Below the pieces are notes generated by a model. It made no database searches. It was not told the DNA's origin and worked only from the letters and a program-made list of their open reading frames with translations. 35,686 nucleotides of DNA, taken from Scalindua sp964437425 (GTDB taxonomy: Bacteria > Planctomycetota > Brocadiia > Brocadiales > Scalinduaceae). The stretch is from positions 1-35,686 of the forward strand of contig CAYTGO010000030.1 of the NCBI GenBank assembly GCA_964437425.1. The letters are read 5' to 3'. The position numbers and the translations under genes are program-made. Shown in pieces: positions 23,912-32,937 of this stretch; within the stretch, counting starts at the first letter, position 1, and every line of letters starts with the position of its first letter.

Positions 23912-25984
23912 ATGAAGAAAAAGGCTTGGATTTTAGGATTCCTGGGCGCAGGAATGCTGAGCTTGGCACTGGTTCAAAGTGCAGGTGCTGGCTTTATACA
24001 GGGCACAAGGGTAAGGACTGAGCATCCATCCCCATTCCACGTAGCAGTTTCGCCTGATGGTGGCCAGTTGGCTTTATGCAATCAGTCGGGACATAGCGTG
24101 ACGTTTGTTGATGCTAGGTCAAGAAAGGTAACTGGAGAAGTGCCTGTACAGGTACAGCCGGAAGCCAGTGTTTATACGTTGGATGGTCGTTCTTTAATAG
24201 TCTGCAATGCTGAAAGTGATACTGTGTCAGTTATTGACGTGGGCAATAAGGCTGTTGTAAAGACAATTAAAGTTGGAGATTGGCCATGCAGTGTGAAGTT
24301 GTCTAAAGATGGATCTAAGGCATATGTTTGTTGTTCAGGTAGTATGTGGAATACAGTTGATATCATTGATACTGCGATGAACAGCAAGATAGGCGAAATC
24401 AGAACTACTGATTATGGTCCAAGAGACATAGCAATTTCACCTGATGGAAAGACTGCGGCTGTAATCCTTGATACAACAGGTAAGATCAACAGGGGTGTTG
24501 ATTTCGTTGATCTTGCATCAGGTAGGGTTATTGAGCACAGAAATATCTATCAGAGTTGTAACCTGAGGGGTGTAGAGTACACGCCTGATGGAGCATATGT
24601 ACTTGTCACAATGGAACAGCCAAAGAACTGGCTTCCTGTTTGTGAAGCTGAAAATGCTCAGATATTCTCTAACAACCTTGCTGTTGTAGAGACTAAAAGA
24701 GGCGGTAAGGTTGCAAGTATGCCTTTAGATGAGCACAACAATTATGATGGTAATCCATACGGAGTAACAGTTTCTCCTGACGGAAAGTATGCATTTGTTG
24801 GTGTTAGAAGTATGCACAGGATAACAATCCTTGATTTGGAAAAGTTGTTGGCAATCGTCGCTTCAAGCACTCAAGAAGAGCTTGATGACATGAAAAACGA
24901 CCTGACTCTTATGATTGATTATCTGGTAAAAAGGGTAAATGTGGGTCTTGGCCCAAGTTCAGTTGTTCTTTCACCAGATGGTAAGACTATGTACACTGCA
25001 AACTATTTCTCAAACAGTTTGTCAGTTATTCAGGTTGGTGATGAACCAACAGTTATAGCAACAATACAGACTGGACCTGATTGGGAACCACTCGAAAGAG
25101 GAGAGCCATTAACAGTTCCTGAAGTACATTACAGGGCAAAGCACTCACCATACAAGAGTGAATTGGTGAGGTACGGACAGTTTTTGTTTAATGAAGCATC
25201 ATGGACACTGCAGGGTGAGTATTCATGCGCAAGCTGCCACTATGAAAGAGGCCAGACAACAGGTACGATCTGGGATCTTGGTGATGAAGGTTGGGGTAGC
25301 TGGAAGAACACTAAGTACATTAGAGGTGGAAGATACCTTCCTCCGTTTAGGCATGAAGGTTTCACTGGACATCCTGATGAAATCGTAGGAGCTGCTTCTT
25401 CGATTGACAGAGTATGTGGTCGTGACCCTGGATTTGTGTTCAGAAGTGAAAATTTCTCTCCTGAAAGACTAGAGGCGTTGATTGCTTATATCAGGTCTTT
25501 AGAGTTTACAGGAAGTCCTTTCAGAAATGAAGATGGTTCATTAACAGAAGCTCAAAAAAGAGGTTGGAAAGTATTTAGTGATCCAAAGGTTGGCTGCATA
25601 GAGTGTCATCCTGGTGATCCTAAGAATCCAAGAGCACTGTTCAGTGACGCACAGACTCATGACGTTGGAACTGGAAGAGTTGGTAAAGATGGGTTCAGGA
25701 CAACACCTGGAGCTGTATTTAACACAACAGTTTTAGAAACTGGTGTTGGACCATACAGTGAAGAGTATGACGTGCCTATTATTGGACTTGATCTTGTAAA
25801 AGAGTTTGATACTCCAACATTGAGAGATATTTACGCTTCAGGTACTTATTTCCATGATGGTAGCGCGCAGCTTTTGCTGAATACCATTGATAACACTTGC
25901 ACAACAACAGATATGCATGGTGTGACATCTCATCTGTCTAACCAGGAGTTGCAGGATCTTGTTGAGTTTATGAAGGCTTTATAA
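23912..25984 (+). CDS. hzsBC: Hydrazine synthase beta-gamma fusion subunit (HzsB-HzsC)
   Basis: A 690-residue secreted subunit. After a signal peptide (cleavage near AGA-GF at 26-27), residues about 30-390 form a beta-propeller with seven D-G turn motifs (near 49, 91, 133, 178, 226, 290 and 356), as in the heme-free beta subunit. Residues about 400-690 resemble diheme cytochrome c peroxidase/MauG proteins and carry CASCH (439-443) and CIECH (562-566), as in the gamma subunit. Hydrazine synthase makes hydrazine from NO and ammonium in the anammoxosome. In Kuenenia the two parts are separate genes; the fusion is a Scalindua trait (family knowledge). Ribosome site TTGGAGG. Followed by a hairpin and the alpha-subunit gene. 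Confidence 0.95.
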   Translation: MKKKAWILGFLGAGMLSLALVQSAGAGFIQGTRVRTEHPSPFHVAVSPDGGQLALCNQSGHSVTFVDARSRKVTGEVPVQVQPEASVYTLDGRSLIVCNAESDTVSVIDVGNKAVVKTIKVGDWPCSVKLSKDGSKAYVCCSGSMWNTVDIIDTAMNSKIGEIRTTDYGPRDIAISPDGKTAAVILDTTGKINRGVDFVDLASGRVIEHRNIYQSCNLRGVEYTPDGAYVLVTMEQPKNWLPVCEAENAQIFSNNLAVVETKRGGKVASMPLDEHNNYDGNPYGVTVSPDGKYAFVGVRSMHRITILDLEKLLAIVASSTQEELDDMKNDLTLMIDYLVKRVNVGLGPSSVVLSPDGKTMYTANYFSNSLSVIQVGDEPTVIATIQTGPDWEPLERGEPLTVPEVHYRAKHSPYKSELVRYGQFLFNEASWTLQGEYSCASCHYERGQTTGTIWDLGDEGWGSWKNTKYIRGGRYLPPFRHEGFTGHPDEIVGAASSIDRVCGRDPGFVFRSENFSPERLEALIAYIRSLEFTGSPFRNEDGSLTEAQKRGWKVFSDPKVGCIECHPGDPKNPRALFSDAQTHDVGTGRVGKDGFRTTPGAVFNTTVLETGVGPYSEEYDVPIIGLDLVKEFDTPTLRDIYASGTYFHDGSAQLLLNTIDNTCTTTDMHGVTSHLSNQELQDLVEFMKAL

Positions 25985-26005
25985 GTTTCATTAAAAATAG
26001 AGTGG

Positions 26006-26029
26006 TAGTCTCTGTTGTTACAGAGACTA
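26006..26029 (+). promoter_or_regulatory. Hairpin between hydrazine synthase subunit genes
   Basis: TAGTCTCTGT (26006-26015) pairs perfectly with ACAGAGACTA (26020-26029) around TGTT. There is no T run, so it is unlikely to be a full terminator. It may act as an RNase barrier or partial attenuator between hzsBC and hzsA. Confidence 0.6.
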
Positions 26030-26110
26030 TATTCTATACATTGTATTTAATTTAACAGACTTATTTGTGTTTCATTTTAACATATTAAAAGGAAAGGAGT
26101 AAACCAACTT

Positions 26111-28531
26111 ATGAAGAAGGGATTATTGAAGTCAATTGCCCTGGTTGGTGTTGTTGCTATATGGGGGCTATTTAGCAGTGCAGACTGCCAGGCTCAAGTC
26201 ATGACAGGTGGAGCTAAGCCTGGTAAGGCTATTTGGGGCGACTACTGGGGTATGGCAAGAGAGATTCAGGGAGATGTTGAAACTGTTGTGTTTACACAGT
26301 CAAAACCAACAACTGCTGGCGATCCATATCACCAATACCCAAATTATGTTTCTAATGATAGCAGGATTGTATCATACAACACGAAGACAAGAAGCCTGAA
26401 GGTTCTGACAAAGGACTTCCAGAGTGCTTTTGATCCTTGTCTGTACTGGGATTGTTCTAAGGTTGCATTTGCAGGTGTTCACAAAGATGGCGGCGGTTGC
26501 CAGCTATGGGAGGTTAATATTGATGGTTCAGGCCTTAGGCAGTTGACTGATGCGCCTGGTACTTCAAGAAGCCCAATCTATTATGCTGCTGGTGCTATCG
26601 AAGAAGGTGAAGGTCGGGTTATTTCAAGGGCCAGGTATTTTGAAGGTGACTGGGCTCCTCGTGGCACAGTTCCTAAGCTGGGTTTCTTGATGTGTGCGTA
26701 CTCACCTGATGGATCAATGGATGAGTTCGGTAGAAACCACAACTTTGATATCTACAGACTTGATCCTCAGGGTGGAAAGTCAATGGATAGAATTTGTGGG
26801 CATTTATTAGTTGGAATTGATATGCCAAACGTTGATTCTGTTATGGACAGAATTACTTACAATGTAAGTTCTAATTTTGATCCAACATTAACACGTGATG
26901 GAAATATTATGTTCAGTAGCACACAGGGTAATGGTACTCACAACAACGCTAATGGTAGTACCTGCTTACTTGTAGATAACTGGGACGGTTCTTATCCTAG
27001 GCACATCTATGGTAATGAGGTCAGTGAGCAGCCTGATGCGCCAAAGATACAGGCAAAAGAAGCATCAGATGGCTATGTGTACTACATTGAGGCATTAGAC
27101 AGCAACTCAGGTATAGGTAATCTTGCAAGAGTTAGCTGGACTACTCCTCATGCTAAGACACAATCCAGATTGAGTAATGATGGAAGACTTTACAGAAGTC
27201 CTCATCCATTGCCAGATGGACGTCTTATGGTATCTTCTGCAGAAAGACAGGATTTTGGTATTTACTTCTTCTGCGTTGATAAAGGTACTGTTTCAGAGCT
27301 GGTATATGATGATCCTGAGTGGAATGATCATCAGCCACAGCCTGTTTATCCACGTTACAAACCAAGATGGATAAACTCGTTTACAGCAGGAAAAGAGTTT
27401 GGTGTTACAACAGTGACCTATCAGCCGTTTGATCAGGTTAGGGTTGAAGGATATCCTCACTCATGGAGTACAACAATATGCTTTGATACAACATTGACAA
27501 ACCTTCCAATTGGTCCATATGCTCATCAGAGGGCTAAGGAAGTTGGACATGGTGACATCAAGGCTATCAGAGTGTTAAATGCAGTTATAGCAGATGAGCC
27601 AGATTCGAAGAGATATCTTCAAGGTGCTGGTGCACATCTTCTTGGTGGGGCTAAGTCAAGCTCTAACTCTGGTACAGCATATTCACAGAGACGTATGTTT
27701 GGTTATCAGTATGTTGAAGATGATGGTTCTGTTGTAAGTTCACATCCAGGTGATGAGCCATATTGTACTCAGATTCTTGATGACAAAGGTATGGCAGTAC
27801 AGACTCAACTATCATGGGCATATGTAAGGCCTTATGGTGGAAGAATTTGTACAGGTTGTCACTGGGGTTCTTATGACAAGAAAGGTTATCTGAATATTCA
27901 CACTAAAGCTCTTTACAACTGGTGGTTCAGTGATTTGAGCCATTATGATTCACCTTTCATGTGGGCTAACTTAAGAGTCGACAAGAATGGTAATTATGCT
28001 GGTGTGAAACATGGTGAAGATGTAGTTGTACCTGCTGACGTTTATTATGGTGGTGCTTCAGGTACTACATCAGCAACAGTTGAAGGTTTGAATATTGATA
28101 AACTGAGAACTGTTGACTTTAGAAGAGACATTCAGCCGATAATAGACGCTAAATGTGCTTCTTGTCATGATGCTACACAGTCTCCTAATCTGAGTGGAAG
28201 TACAAGTCTAGTTTCTGTTGATGGCGTTGCTGCATTCAGTCAGTCATACAACAGTCTTCTAGCTCCTCAGAGAGGTAGAGATGTAAATATTGGTGGAAAG
28301 TATGTTAACCCAAGTGCTGCTATAAACAGTCTCGTTATTTGGAGGCTTTATGAAGAAGAGCTGTCGCAGTGGGCACCAAGGGCTAATGCAATACCAGTTG
28401 GTGGTAGGGTTATGCATGACAACATCTTGACACCAGAAGAAAGATACTTATTTGTTGAGTGGGTAGATTTGGGAGCACAATGGGACAATATTCAAGGTGC
28501 TGACCCATACCCAGGATATCGTGGCAGGTAA
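26111..28531 (+). CDS. hzsA: Hydrazine synthase alpha subunit
   Basis: An 806-residue secreted subunit, near the roughly 809 residues of Kuenenia HzsA. Signal peptide cleaves near CQA-QV (26-29). The N-terminal part (about 60-450) has propeller repeats such as KVAFAGVHKDG and CAYSPDG. The catalytic-heme motif CTGCH (580-584) is followed by WGSY, giving H584 and Y588. These correspond, with an offset of three, to the zinc-binding His587 and heme-ligand Tyr591 I recall from the Kuenenia structure. The second heme site is CASCH (682-686). This subunit condenses hydroxylamine, formed from NO, with ammonia. Ribosome site GGAAAGGAG about 10 nt upstream of ATG; a strong terminator follows. Confidence 0.97.
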   Translation: MKKGLLKSIALVGVVAIWGLFSSADCQAQVMTGGAKPGKAIWGDYWGMAREIQGDVETVVFTQSKPTTAGDPYHQYPNYVSNDSRIVSYNTKTRSLKVLTKDFQSAFDPCLYWDCSKVAFAGVHKDGGGCQLWEVNIDGSGLRQLTDAPGTSRSPIYYAAGAIEEGEGRVISRARYFEGDWAPRGTVPKLGFLMCAYSPDGSMDEFGRNHNFDIYRLDPQGGKSMDRICGHLLVGIDMPNVDSVMDRITYNVSSNFDPTLTRDGNIMFSSTQGNGTHNNANGSTCLLVDNWDGSYPRHIYGNEVSEQPDAPKIQAKEASDGYVYYIEALDSNSGIGNLARVSWTTPHAKTQSRLSNDGRLYRSPHPLPDGRLMVSSAERQDFGIYFFCVDKGTVSELVYDDPEWNDHQPQPVYPRYKPRWINSFTAGKEFGVTTVTYQPFDQVRVEGYPHSWSTTICFDTTLTNLPIGPYAHQRAKEVGHGDIKAIRVLNAVIADEPDSKRYLQGAGAHLLGGAKSSSNSGTAYSQRRMFGYQYVEDDGSVVSSHPGDEPYCTQILDDKGMAVQTQLSWAYVRPYGGRICTGCHWGSYDKKGYLNIHTKALYNWWFSDLSHYDSPFMWANLRVDKNGNYAGVKHGEDVVVPADVYYGGASGTTSATVEGLNIDKLRTVDFRRDIQPIIDAKCASCHDATQSPNLSGSTSLVSVDGVAAFSQSYNSLLAPQRGRDVNIGGKYVNPSAAINSLVIWRLYEEELSQWAPRANAIPVGGRVMHDNILTPEERYLFVEWVDLGAQWDNIQGADPYPGYRGR

Positions 28532-28556
28532 GGATCTAGTTTTAGATTCTTAAATG

Positions 28557-28576
28557 AATGCTCGTTTTTGAGCATT
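28557..28576 (+). other. Small hairpin after hzsA
   Basis: AATGCTC (28557-28563) pairs with GAGCATT (28570-28576) around a GTTTTT loop, just ahead of the main terminator. It may protect the 3' end of the hydrazine synthase mRNA. Confidence 0.45.
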
Positions 28577-28588
28577 TAGTTAGCTTAG

Positions 28589-28630
28589 AGCTGGCATAGC
28601 AGGGGTATGAAAGCTATGCCAGCTTTTTTT
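28589..28630 (+). terminator. Rho-independent terminator of the hydrazine synthase transcript
   Basis: AGCTGGCATAGC (28589-28600) pairs perfectly with GCTATGCCAGCT (28613-28624), followed by an uninterrupted T run to 28630. It separates hzsA from the octaheme gene and its own promoter. Confidence 0.95.
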
Positions 28631-28651
28631 ATTTATAATTTGTAAAATCGC

Positions 28652-28679
28652 TTGACAAGTAAACGGTTATTAGTATAAT
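28652..28679 (+). promoter_or_regulatory. Consensus sigma-70 promoter of the octaheme hydrazine dehydrogenase gene
   Basis: Perfect TTGACA (28652-28657) and TATAAT (28674-28679) with a 16-bp spacer. Transcription would start near 28686, giving a leader of about 216 nt. Confidence 0.88.
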
Positions 28680-28902
28680 TCACTTTCCGTTCAAAAGCGG
28701 AGTGTAAGGGTTCGTTTAGACATAACATTTGGAAATTAAAGAGCTTACAAGGATATTGTCTAACTCATACACGCATTGGAATGCAGCTATGATGAGGTAT
28801 GTGGTAAAGTTCTGGTTGTAATGGGACTGATTTATTGCAATAGTTTTTTAAGATGTTGTTATTGTATCTTTTTATACTAAGAAGAAAGGGGATGGAAGAA
28901 GA

Positions 28903-30474
28903 ATGATACGATCAATAAAAGGTTGTTTATTGATGCTGGCAATTATTGCCGGTTGTGCTCTTTTGCCGATGAACTTCTGCAAAAGTGCAAGTGCTGATGA
29001 TGCGGCACCAACGTTTCAGGATGTAGCATCATCAATTTATGGACAGGCTGTTGGAGATGATGATGACGGAACAATGTATGTCTTTGGATTGACAGCTAGA
29101 TACACTGGGCCAGATAGAACATTACCGGGTGAGGGTAAGTTTAAAAACATATTTAATTACTTACCTGTAACAGCGATGTACTATAACCCTGATGATTACT
29201 ATGTATCAACACAAAAGGTTGAGGGTGAGTTTAAGCCTGAAGAGTGTGTTCTATGTCATTCAATCCAGACACCTCGAATAGTAGTAGACTGGAAAGCGAG
29301 TCAACACTCAAAAGGTGGAAAGACAGCTTCGATGGATGCAGAGCAGGTAGTAGGATGTGATGCATGTCATGGTAACAACCATCAGGAATTGATAATGCCT
29401 AGCGTTAGCACTTGTGGTAAATGCCATAATAAGGAAAAAACTGAACATCTTGCTGGTGGGCAGGGTTCGCATGGCTCTCACACAATTTGGGATATATCTG
29501 TTACCGAATTTGCCTGGCAAATTGGAAAACCTGCGGAAGAAGTTGCTAGTTGTGCTCAATGTCATGGTATTGCTGGAAACAGATGTGACGGATGTCATAC
29601 AAGGCATCAGTTCAAACCAGCAGAAGCAAGAAAGCCAGATACCTGTGGTGTGTGTCACATGGGTGTAGACCATGCTGAGTATGAGTTCTATTACAACTCT
29701 TTTCATGGTAAGATTTATCAGATGGAAGGTAGTACTTGGGATTGGGATAAGAAGATGACTCCTAAGAATTACCGTACACCTACATGTGCGTACTGCCATA
29801 TAGGTGAAAATGGTAATCACAATGTACAGCATATGGCAACTGATTATGCACATATGGGTATGTTCCAGCTCGACAGAGGCGCACCACAGCATAAAGCTAA
29901 GAGGGATGCCTGGATAAAAAAATGTCAGGGTTGTCACTCACCTAGATTTGCGGCAGAGCAATTGTATGCTATGGATGAGCAGATTAACGTCAGTTTCACT
30001 AAATGGCGTGAAGCAGTTGGCGTTATTGTTGGGTTATATCTTGAAGGCTTGTTTGATCCAATGCCGGCTGACCTGGCACCTGACTACACTGGTGGTCACA
30101 CGATGAATTTACTACCAGGTGGTGCTCCAAGATTCTACAATGTATCAAACATTGAAAGACTTGCCGTTGAGATGATTGTTTACCAGGTAACTGCTGTATA
30201 CAAAGCGGCAGCGCATTTCTCAATTGATGACGTTTCTTACAATGCAGGTGCGTTCCCAATGGACAGACAGCTTATCATGATCAAGGATGAAGCTTCTAAG
30301 TTAAGAAGAATTTCTACTCTTGAAAAAGAGGTTGGTATAGAGCATCAGGCTTTCGATTTCTGGAAGCATGGTGAATATACTGATCTGCTTACTGGTTATA
30401 AGAGGACAGAGGGTGATATAGTCGAAGATGCATGTGATCACGGTGATCATCCTTGTTTTGGTGAAGAACATTAA
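28903..30474 (+). CDS. hdh: Octaheme hydrazine dehydrogenase (HAO family)
   Basis: A 523-residue secreted octaheme cytochrome c of the hydroxylamine oxidoreductase family, with a signal peptide ending near SASA-DD (31). Eight CxxCH motifs start at C115, C152, C171, C217, C228, C248, C295 and C341. The family block SCAQCHG-AGNRCDGCHTRHQF surrounds the catalytic P460-type heme. In the C-terminal part, VYKAAAH and DDVSYNAGAFPMDRQ contain Y433 and Y446, candidates for the heme-crosslinking tyrosine of oxidative members. The sequence fits what I recall of Kuenenia hydrazine dehydrogenase (kustc0694 type) better than hydroxylamine oxidase (kustc1061 type). It oxidises hydrazine to N2, directly downstream of the synthase that makes it. 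A C-terminal tail with two Cys and several His is unusual. Confidence 0.85.
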   Translation: MIRSIKGCLLMLAIIAGCALLPMNFCKSASADDAAPTFQDVASSIYGQAVGDDDDGTMYVFGLTARYTGPDRTLPGEGKFKNIFNYLPVTAMYYNPDDYYVSTQKVEGEFKPEECVLCHSIQTPRIVVDWKASQHSKGGKTASMDAEQVVGCDACHGNNHQELIMPSVSTCGKCHNKEKTEHLAGGQGSHGSHTIWDISVTEFAWQIGKPAEEVASCAQCHGIAGNRCDGCHTRHQFKPAEARKPDTCGVCHMGVDHAEYEFYYNSFHGKIYQMEGSTWDWDKKMTPKNYRTPTCAYCHIGENGNHNVQHMATDYAHMGMFQLDRGAPQHKAKRDAWIKKCQGCHSPRFAAEQLYAMDEQINVSFTKWREAVGVIVGLYLEGLFDPMPADLAPDYTGGHTMNLLPGGAPRFYNVSNIERLAVEMIVYQVTAVYKAAAHFSIDDVSYNAGAFPMDRQLIMIKDEASKLRRISTLEKEVGIEHQAFDFWKHGEYTDLLTGYKRTEGDIVEDACDHGDHPCFGEEH

Positions 30475-30504
30475 TCATCATTAGGTGACTTTTGTAGTTT
30501 TTAG

Positions 30505-30547
30505 AAGGGTAGCACGGAGATTTCTAAACTGTGCTACCCTTTTTTTG
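30505..30547 (+). terminator. Rho-independent terminator of the octaheme gene
   Basis: AAGGGTAGCAC (30505-30515) pairs with GTGCTACCCTT (30531-30541), and a run of T continues to 30546. A GTG inside this stem opens the trpB frame but is not its start. Confidence 0.93.
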
Positions 30548-30566
30548 TGCCAGGGAGAATAAAATT

Positions 30567-31808
30567 ATGAAAACCATAACAGATAATAATATAAATATAG
30601 CTGAAGCATTTTATGGACAAAATGTACCGGATAAGAGTGGGCACTTTGGAGAATATGGTGGGAAATTTGTACCGGAAACATTAATGCCGGCACTCGATCA
30701 GCTAGAAAAAGAATATCTAATAGCCAAAGAGGATCCTAAATTTAATGAAGAATTAAAATATTATTTAAATGAATATGTTGGCAGACCATCGCCTCTTTAT
30801 TATGCGAGAAGATTGACAGAGAAGCTAAATGGACCAAAAATATATCTTAAGAGAGAAGATTTAAATCATACAGGCGCTCACAAAATAAATAATACAATGG
30901 GACAGGTGCTTCTTGCCATCCGAATGGGGAAGAAGAGGATTATTGCTGAAACAGGCGCTGGCCAGCATGGCGTTGCAACGGCTACGGCTGCTGCGATGTT
31001 TGGCCTGGAGTGTGATGTTTATATGGGAGAGGAAGACATACGAAGGCAATCTTTAAATGTGTTCAGGATGAAATTGCTTGGAGCCAATGTTGTACCGGTA
31101 ACGACGGGTTCCAGGACACTTAAAGATGCAACTAACGAGGCTCTTCGAGATTGGATGTCTTCAGTAGTTAATACTCATTATATAATTGGTTCAGTGGTTG
31201 GTCCTCACCCGTATCCGGTTATGGTCAGGGATTTTCAGATAGTAATTGGACAGGAGATGAGGGAGCAGATACAGAGTGCAGAGGGGAGATTGCCTGATTA
31301 TATCATAGCATGTGTTGGAGGTGGAAGTAATGCTATAGGTGCTTTTTATCCATTTATTGATGACAAAGATGTAAAATTGATTGGTGTAGAGGCTGGTGGA
31401 TTGGGTTATGATGTAGGACAACATGCCTCTACTCTTTCCAGTGGCGAAAAGGGAGTGCTTCACGGGAGTCTGAGCTATGTCTTACAGGATGATGATGGCC
31501 AGACATCACCAGTACATTCAATTTCTGCGGGCCTCGATTATCCGGGAGTTGGACCGGAACATAGCTATTTAAAAGATATCCACAGAGCTGATTATGTTTC
31601 AGTCACTGATGATGAGGCAGTAGACGCGTTCAGTATGTGCGCGCGGTTGGAAGGTATCATTCCTGCGCTCGAAGCATCTCACGCAATAGCGTATATGGTA
31701 AAATTTGCGCCAACAGTAGATAAAGATAAGATTATTATATTAAATCTATCTGGAAGTGGAGATAAGGACTCTTTTGAGGTTGCCGGTAAGCTGGGAATAG
31801 ATCTGTAA
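30567..31808 (+). CDS. trpB: Tryptophan synthase beta chain
   Basis: A 413-residue PLP enzyme joining indole and serine to tryptophan. ATG 30567 is chosen (CAGGGAGA upstream); the frame extends to a GTG at 30531, but that lies within the preceding terminator. PLP lysine is K106 in HTGAHKINN. AETGAGQHGVATATA binds the substrate carboxylate and CVGGGSNAIGAF the PLP phosphate. REDLNHTGAHK and SGRGDKD-like SGSGDKD at the end are also conserved. It forms the alpha2-beta2 complex with TrpA, whose gene follows 58 nt later. No other trp genes are present, so the pair stands alone between respiratory loci. Confidence 0.97.
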   Translation: MKTITDNNINIAEAFYGQNVPDKSGHFGEYGGKFVPETLMPALDQLEKEYLIAKEDPKFNEELKYYLNEYVGRPSPLYYARRLTEKLNGPKIYLKREDLNHTGAHKINNTMGQVLLAIRMGKKRIIAETGAGQHGVATATAAAMFGLECDVYMGEEDIRRQSLNVFRMKLLGANVVPVTTGSRTLKDATNEALRDWMSSVVNTHYIIGSVVGPHPYPVMVRDFQIVIGQEMREQIQSAEGRLPDYIIACVGGGSNAIGAFYPFIDDKDVKLIGVEAGGLGYDVGQHASTLSSGEKGVLHGSLSYVLQDDDGQTSPVHSISAGLDYPGVGPEHSYLKDIHRADYVSVTDDEAVDAFSMCARLEGIIPALEASHAIAYMVKFAPTVDKDKIIILNLSGSGDKDSFEVAGKLGIDL

Positions 31809-31866
31809 TTAAAAGGTGAGGCCATGTTTTGGTTGAGCCATAACTATCAAAGGGAATATGTTTTAA

Positions 31867-32676
31867 GTGAATAGGATTGATGCTAAATTTAAAGAATTGA
31901 AAGAGAAAGGTGTGCCCGCATTTATTCCTTTTATCACTGCGGGGGATCCGGATCTGGATGCGACAAGGGAATTGATACTGGAATTTGACAGAAGAGGTGC
32001 TGACATGATTGAATTGGGTGTCCCATATTCTGATCCTATTGCAGATGGCCCGGTGATTCAATCGTCTTATTATAGGGCGCTTTCATCCGGGATTAAGTTT
32101 TCAGATATATTAGAGCTTATTAGGGATATTCGGAAAGAATCTGAGATTCCTATTGTATCTATGATATCCCAGAGCATACTCTTTAAGTACGGACATAAAG
32201 AATTTGTAAAAAATGCTGTCAATGCTGGACTTGACGGCGCTACAATTCCAGATCTTCCTATTGAGGAAGCAGAGGATATAATTGAGACGGGAGAGGTGGA
32301 AGATTTCAAGATAGCCTGTTTTATTGCTCCTACTACAACTGACGGTCGTGTGGATTTAATTGTAAAAAAATCTCAAGGTTTTTTATATTATATATCAGTA
32401 GTGGGGATAACAGGTTCCAAAAACGAATTAAATGAAGAGATAACAACTAACATCCAAAAAATAAAAAAAGCAACACGTTTGCCGGTAGCCTTGGGTTTTG
32501 GGATATCAACTCCTGAGCAGGCTAGAATGGCCGGGAGGATTGCTGACGGAGTTATTGTAGGAAGTGCCATAGTAAGAGAAATAGAGAAGCATATTAATCA
32601 GGACTGCAGTGTTTTGATTAATGAGGTAGGGGCGTTTGTGGGAGAACTAGTAACTAGTACGAAAAATCAAAATTAA
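31867..32676 (+). CDS. trpA: Tryptophan synthase alpha chain
   Basis: A 269-residue TIM-barrel enzyme splitting indole-3-glycerol phosphate into indole and glyceraldehyde-3-phosphate. The catalytic acids fall at the same numbers as in E. coli: E49 in IELGVPYSDP and D60 in IADGPVIQ. FIPFITAGDPD at the N-terminus, GLDGATIPDLP in the middle and the phosphate-binding GFGIST and GSAIV loops are present. Start is GTG 31867, with AAAGGG about 12 nt upstream. The strand-4 segment reads SMISQSILFKYG, where many homologues have a YYNPI-like motif; this is a divergent but not disabling change. Follows trpB. Confidence 0.96.
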   Translation: MNRIDAKFKELKEKGVPAFIPFITAGDPDLDATRELILEFDRRGADMIELGVPYSDPIADGPVIQSSYYRALSSGIKFSDILELIRDIRKESEIPIVSMISQSILFKYGHKEFVKNAVNAGLDGATIPDLPIEEAEDIIETGEVEDFKIACFIAPTTTDGRVDLIVKKSQGFLYYISVVGITGSKNELNEEITTNIQKIKKATRLPVALGFGISTPEQARMAGRIADGVIVGSAIVREIEKHINQDCSVLINEVGAFVGELVTSTKNQN

Positions 32677-32937
32677 CTCTTTTTAATTATTCCTGTTGTT
32701 TTTTGGGAAAAATTGTAAGCAGTTGATAAAGTGTGATATAAATCAATCGTTTAAGTCCTTTCGATTCCTCTTAATTAATCCACCTTAGCGCTTATGTTAG
32801 TCTATCCCTCTATATTGTGGTAAGAATACGAATTTTATTATCGGGATTGACATTACTAATCGTAAGTAGATCATCTTAATGCCGCTTTGATTGAGTAGGA
32901 TTGTTTTGGTTCGGTTTGATAGGTTAGGAGTATTAAT

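Larger units (their letters stand above)
28532..28902. other. Intergenic region between hzsA and the octaheme gene
   Basis: 371 bases holding a small hairpin, the strong hzsA terminator, a perfect sigma-70 promoter and then a long untranslated leader (about 28686-28902). The leader begins with a possible stem, CACTTTCCG pairing imperfectly with CGGAGTG (28681-28704). I recognise no known riboswitch and no small ORF with a ribosome site. Confidence 0.65.

Noticed and set aside
29308..29937. Long (209-codon) open frame on the minus strand inside the octaheme gene
   Set aside because: It is the antisense shadow of an unambiguous eight-heme coding sequence; its Thr/Met/Cys-rich composition mirrors CxxCH codons.
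30531..30566. Upstream GTG start for trpB
   Set aside because: It falls inside the terminator stem of the preceding gene; ATG 30567 has a ribosome site and the normal TrpB N-terminus.
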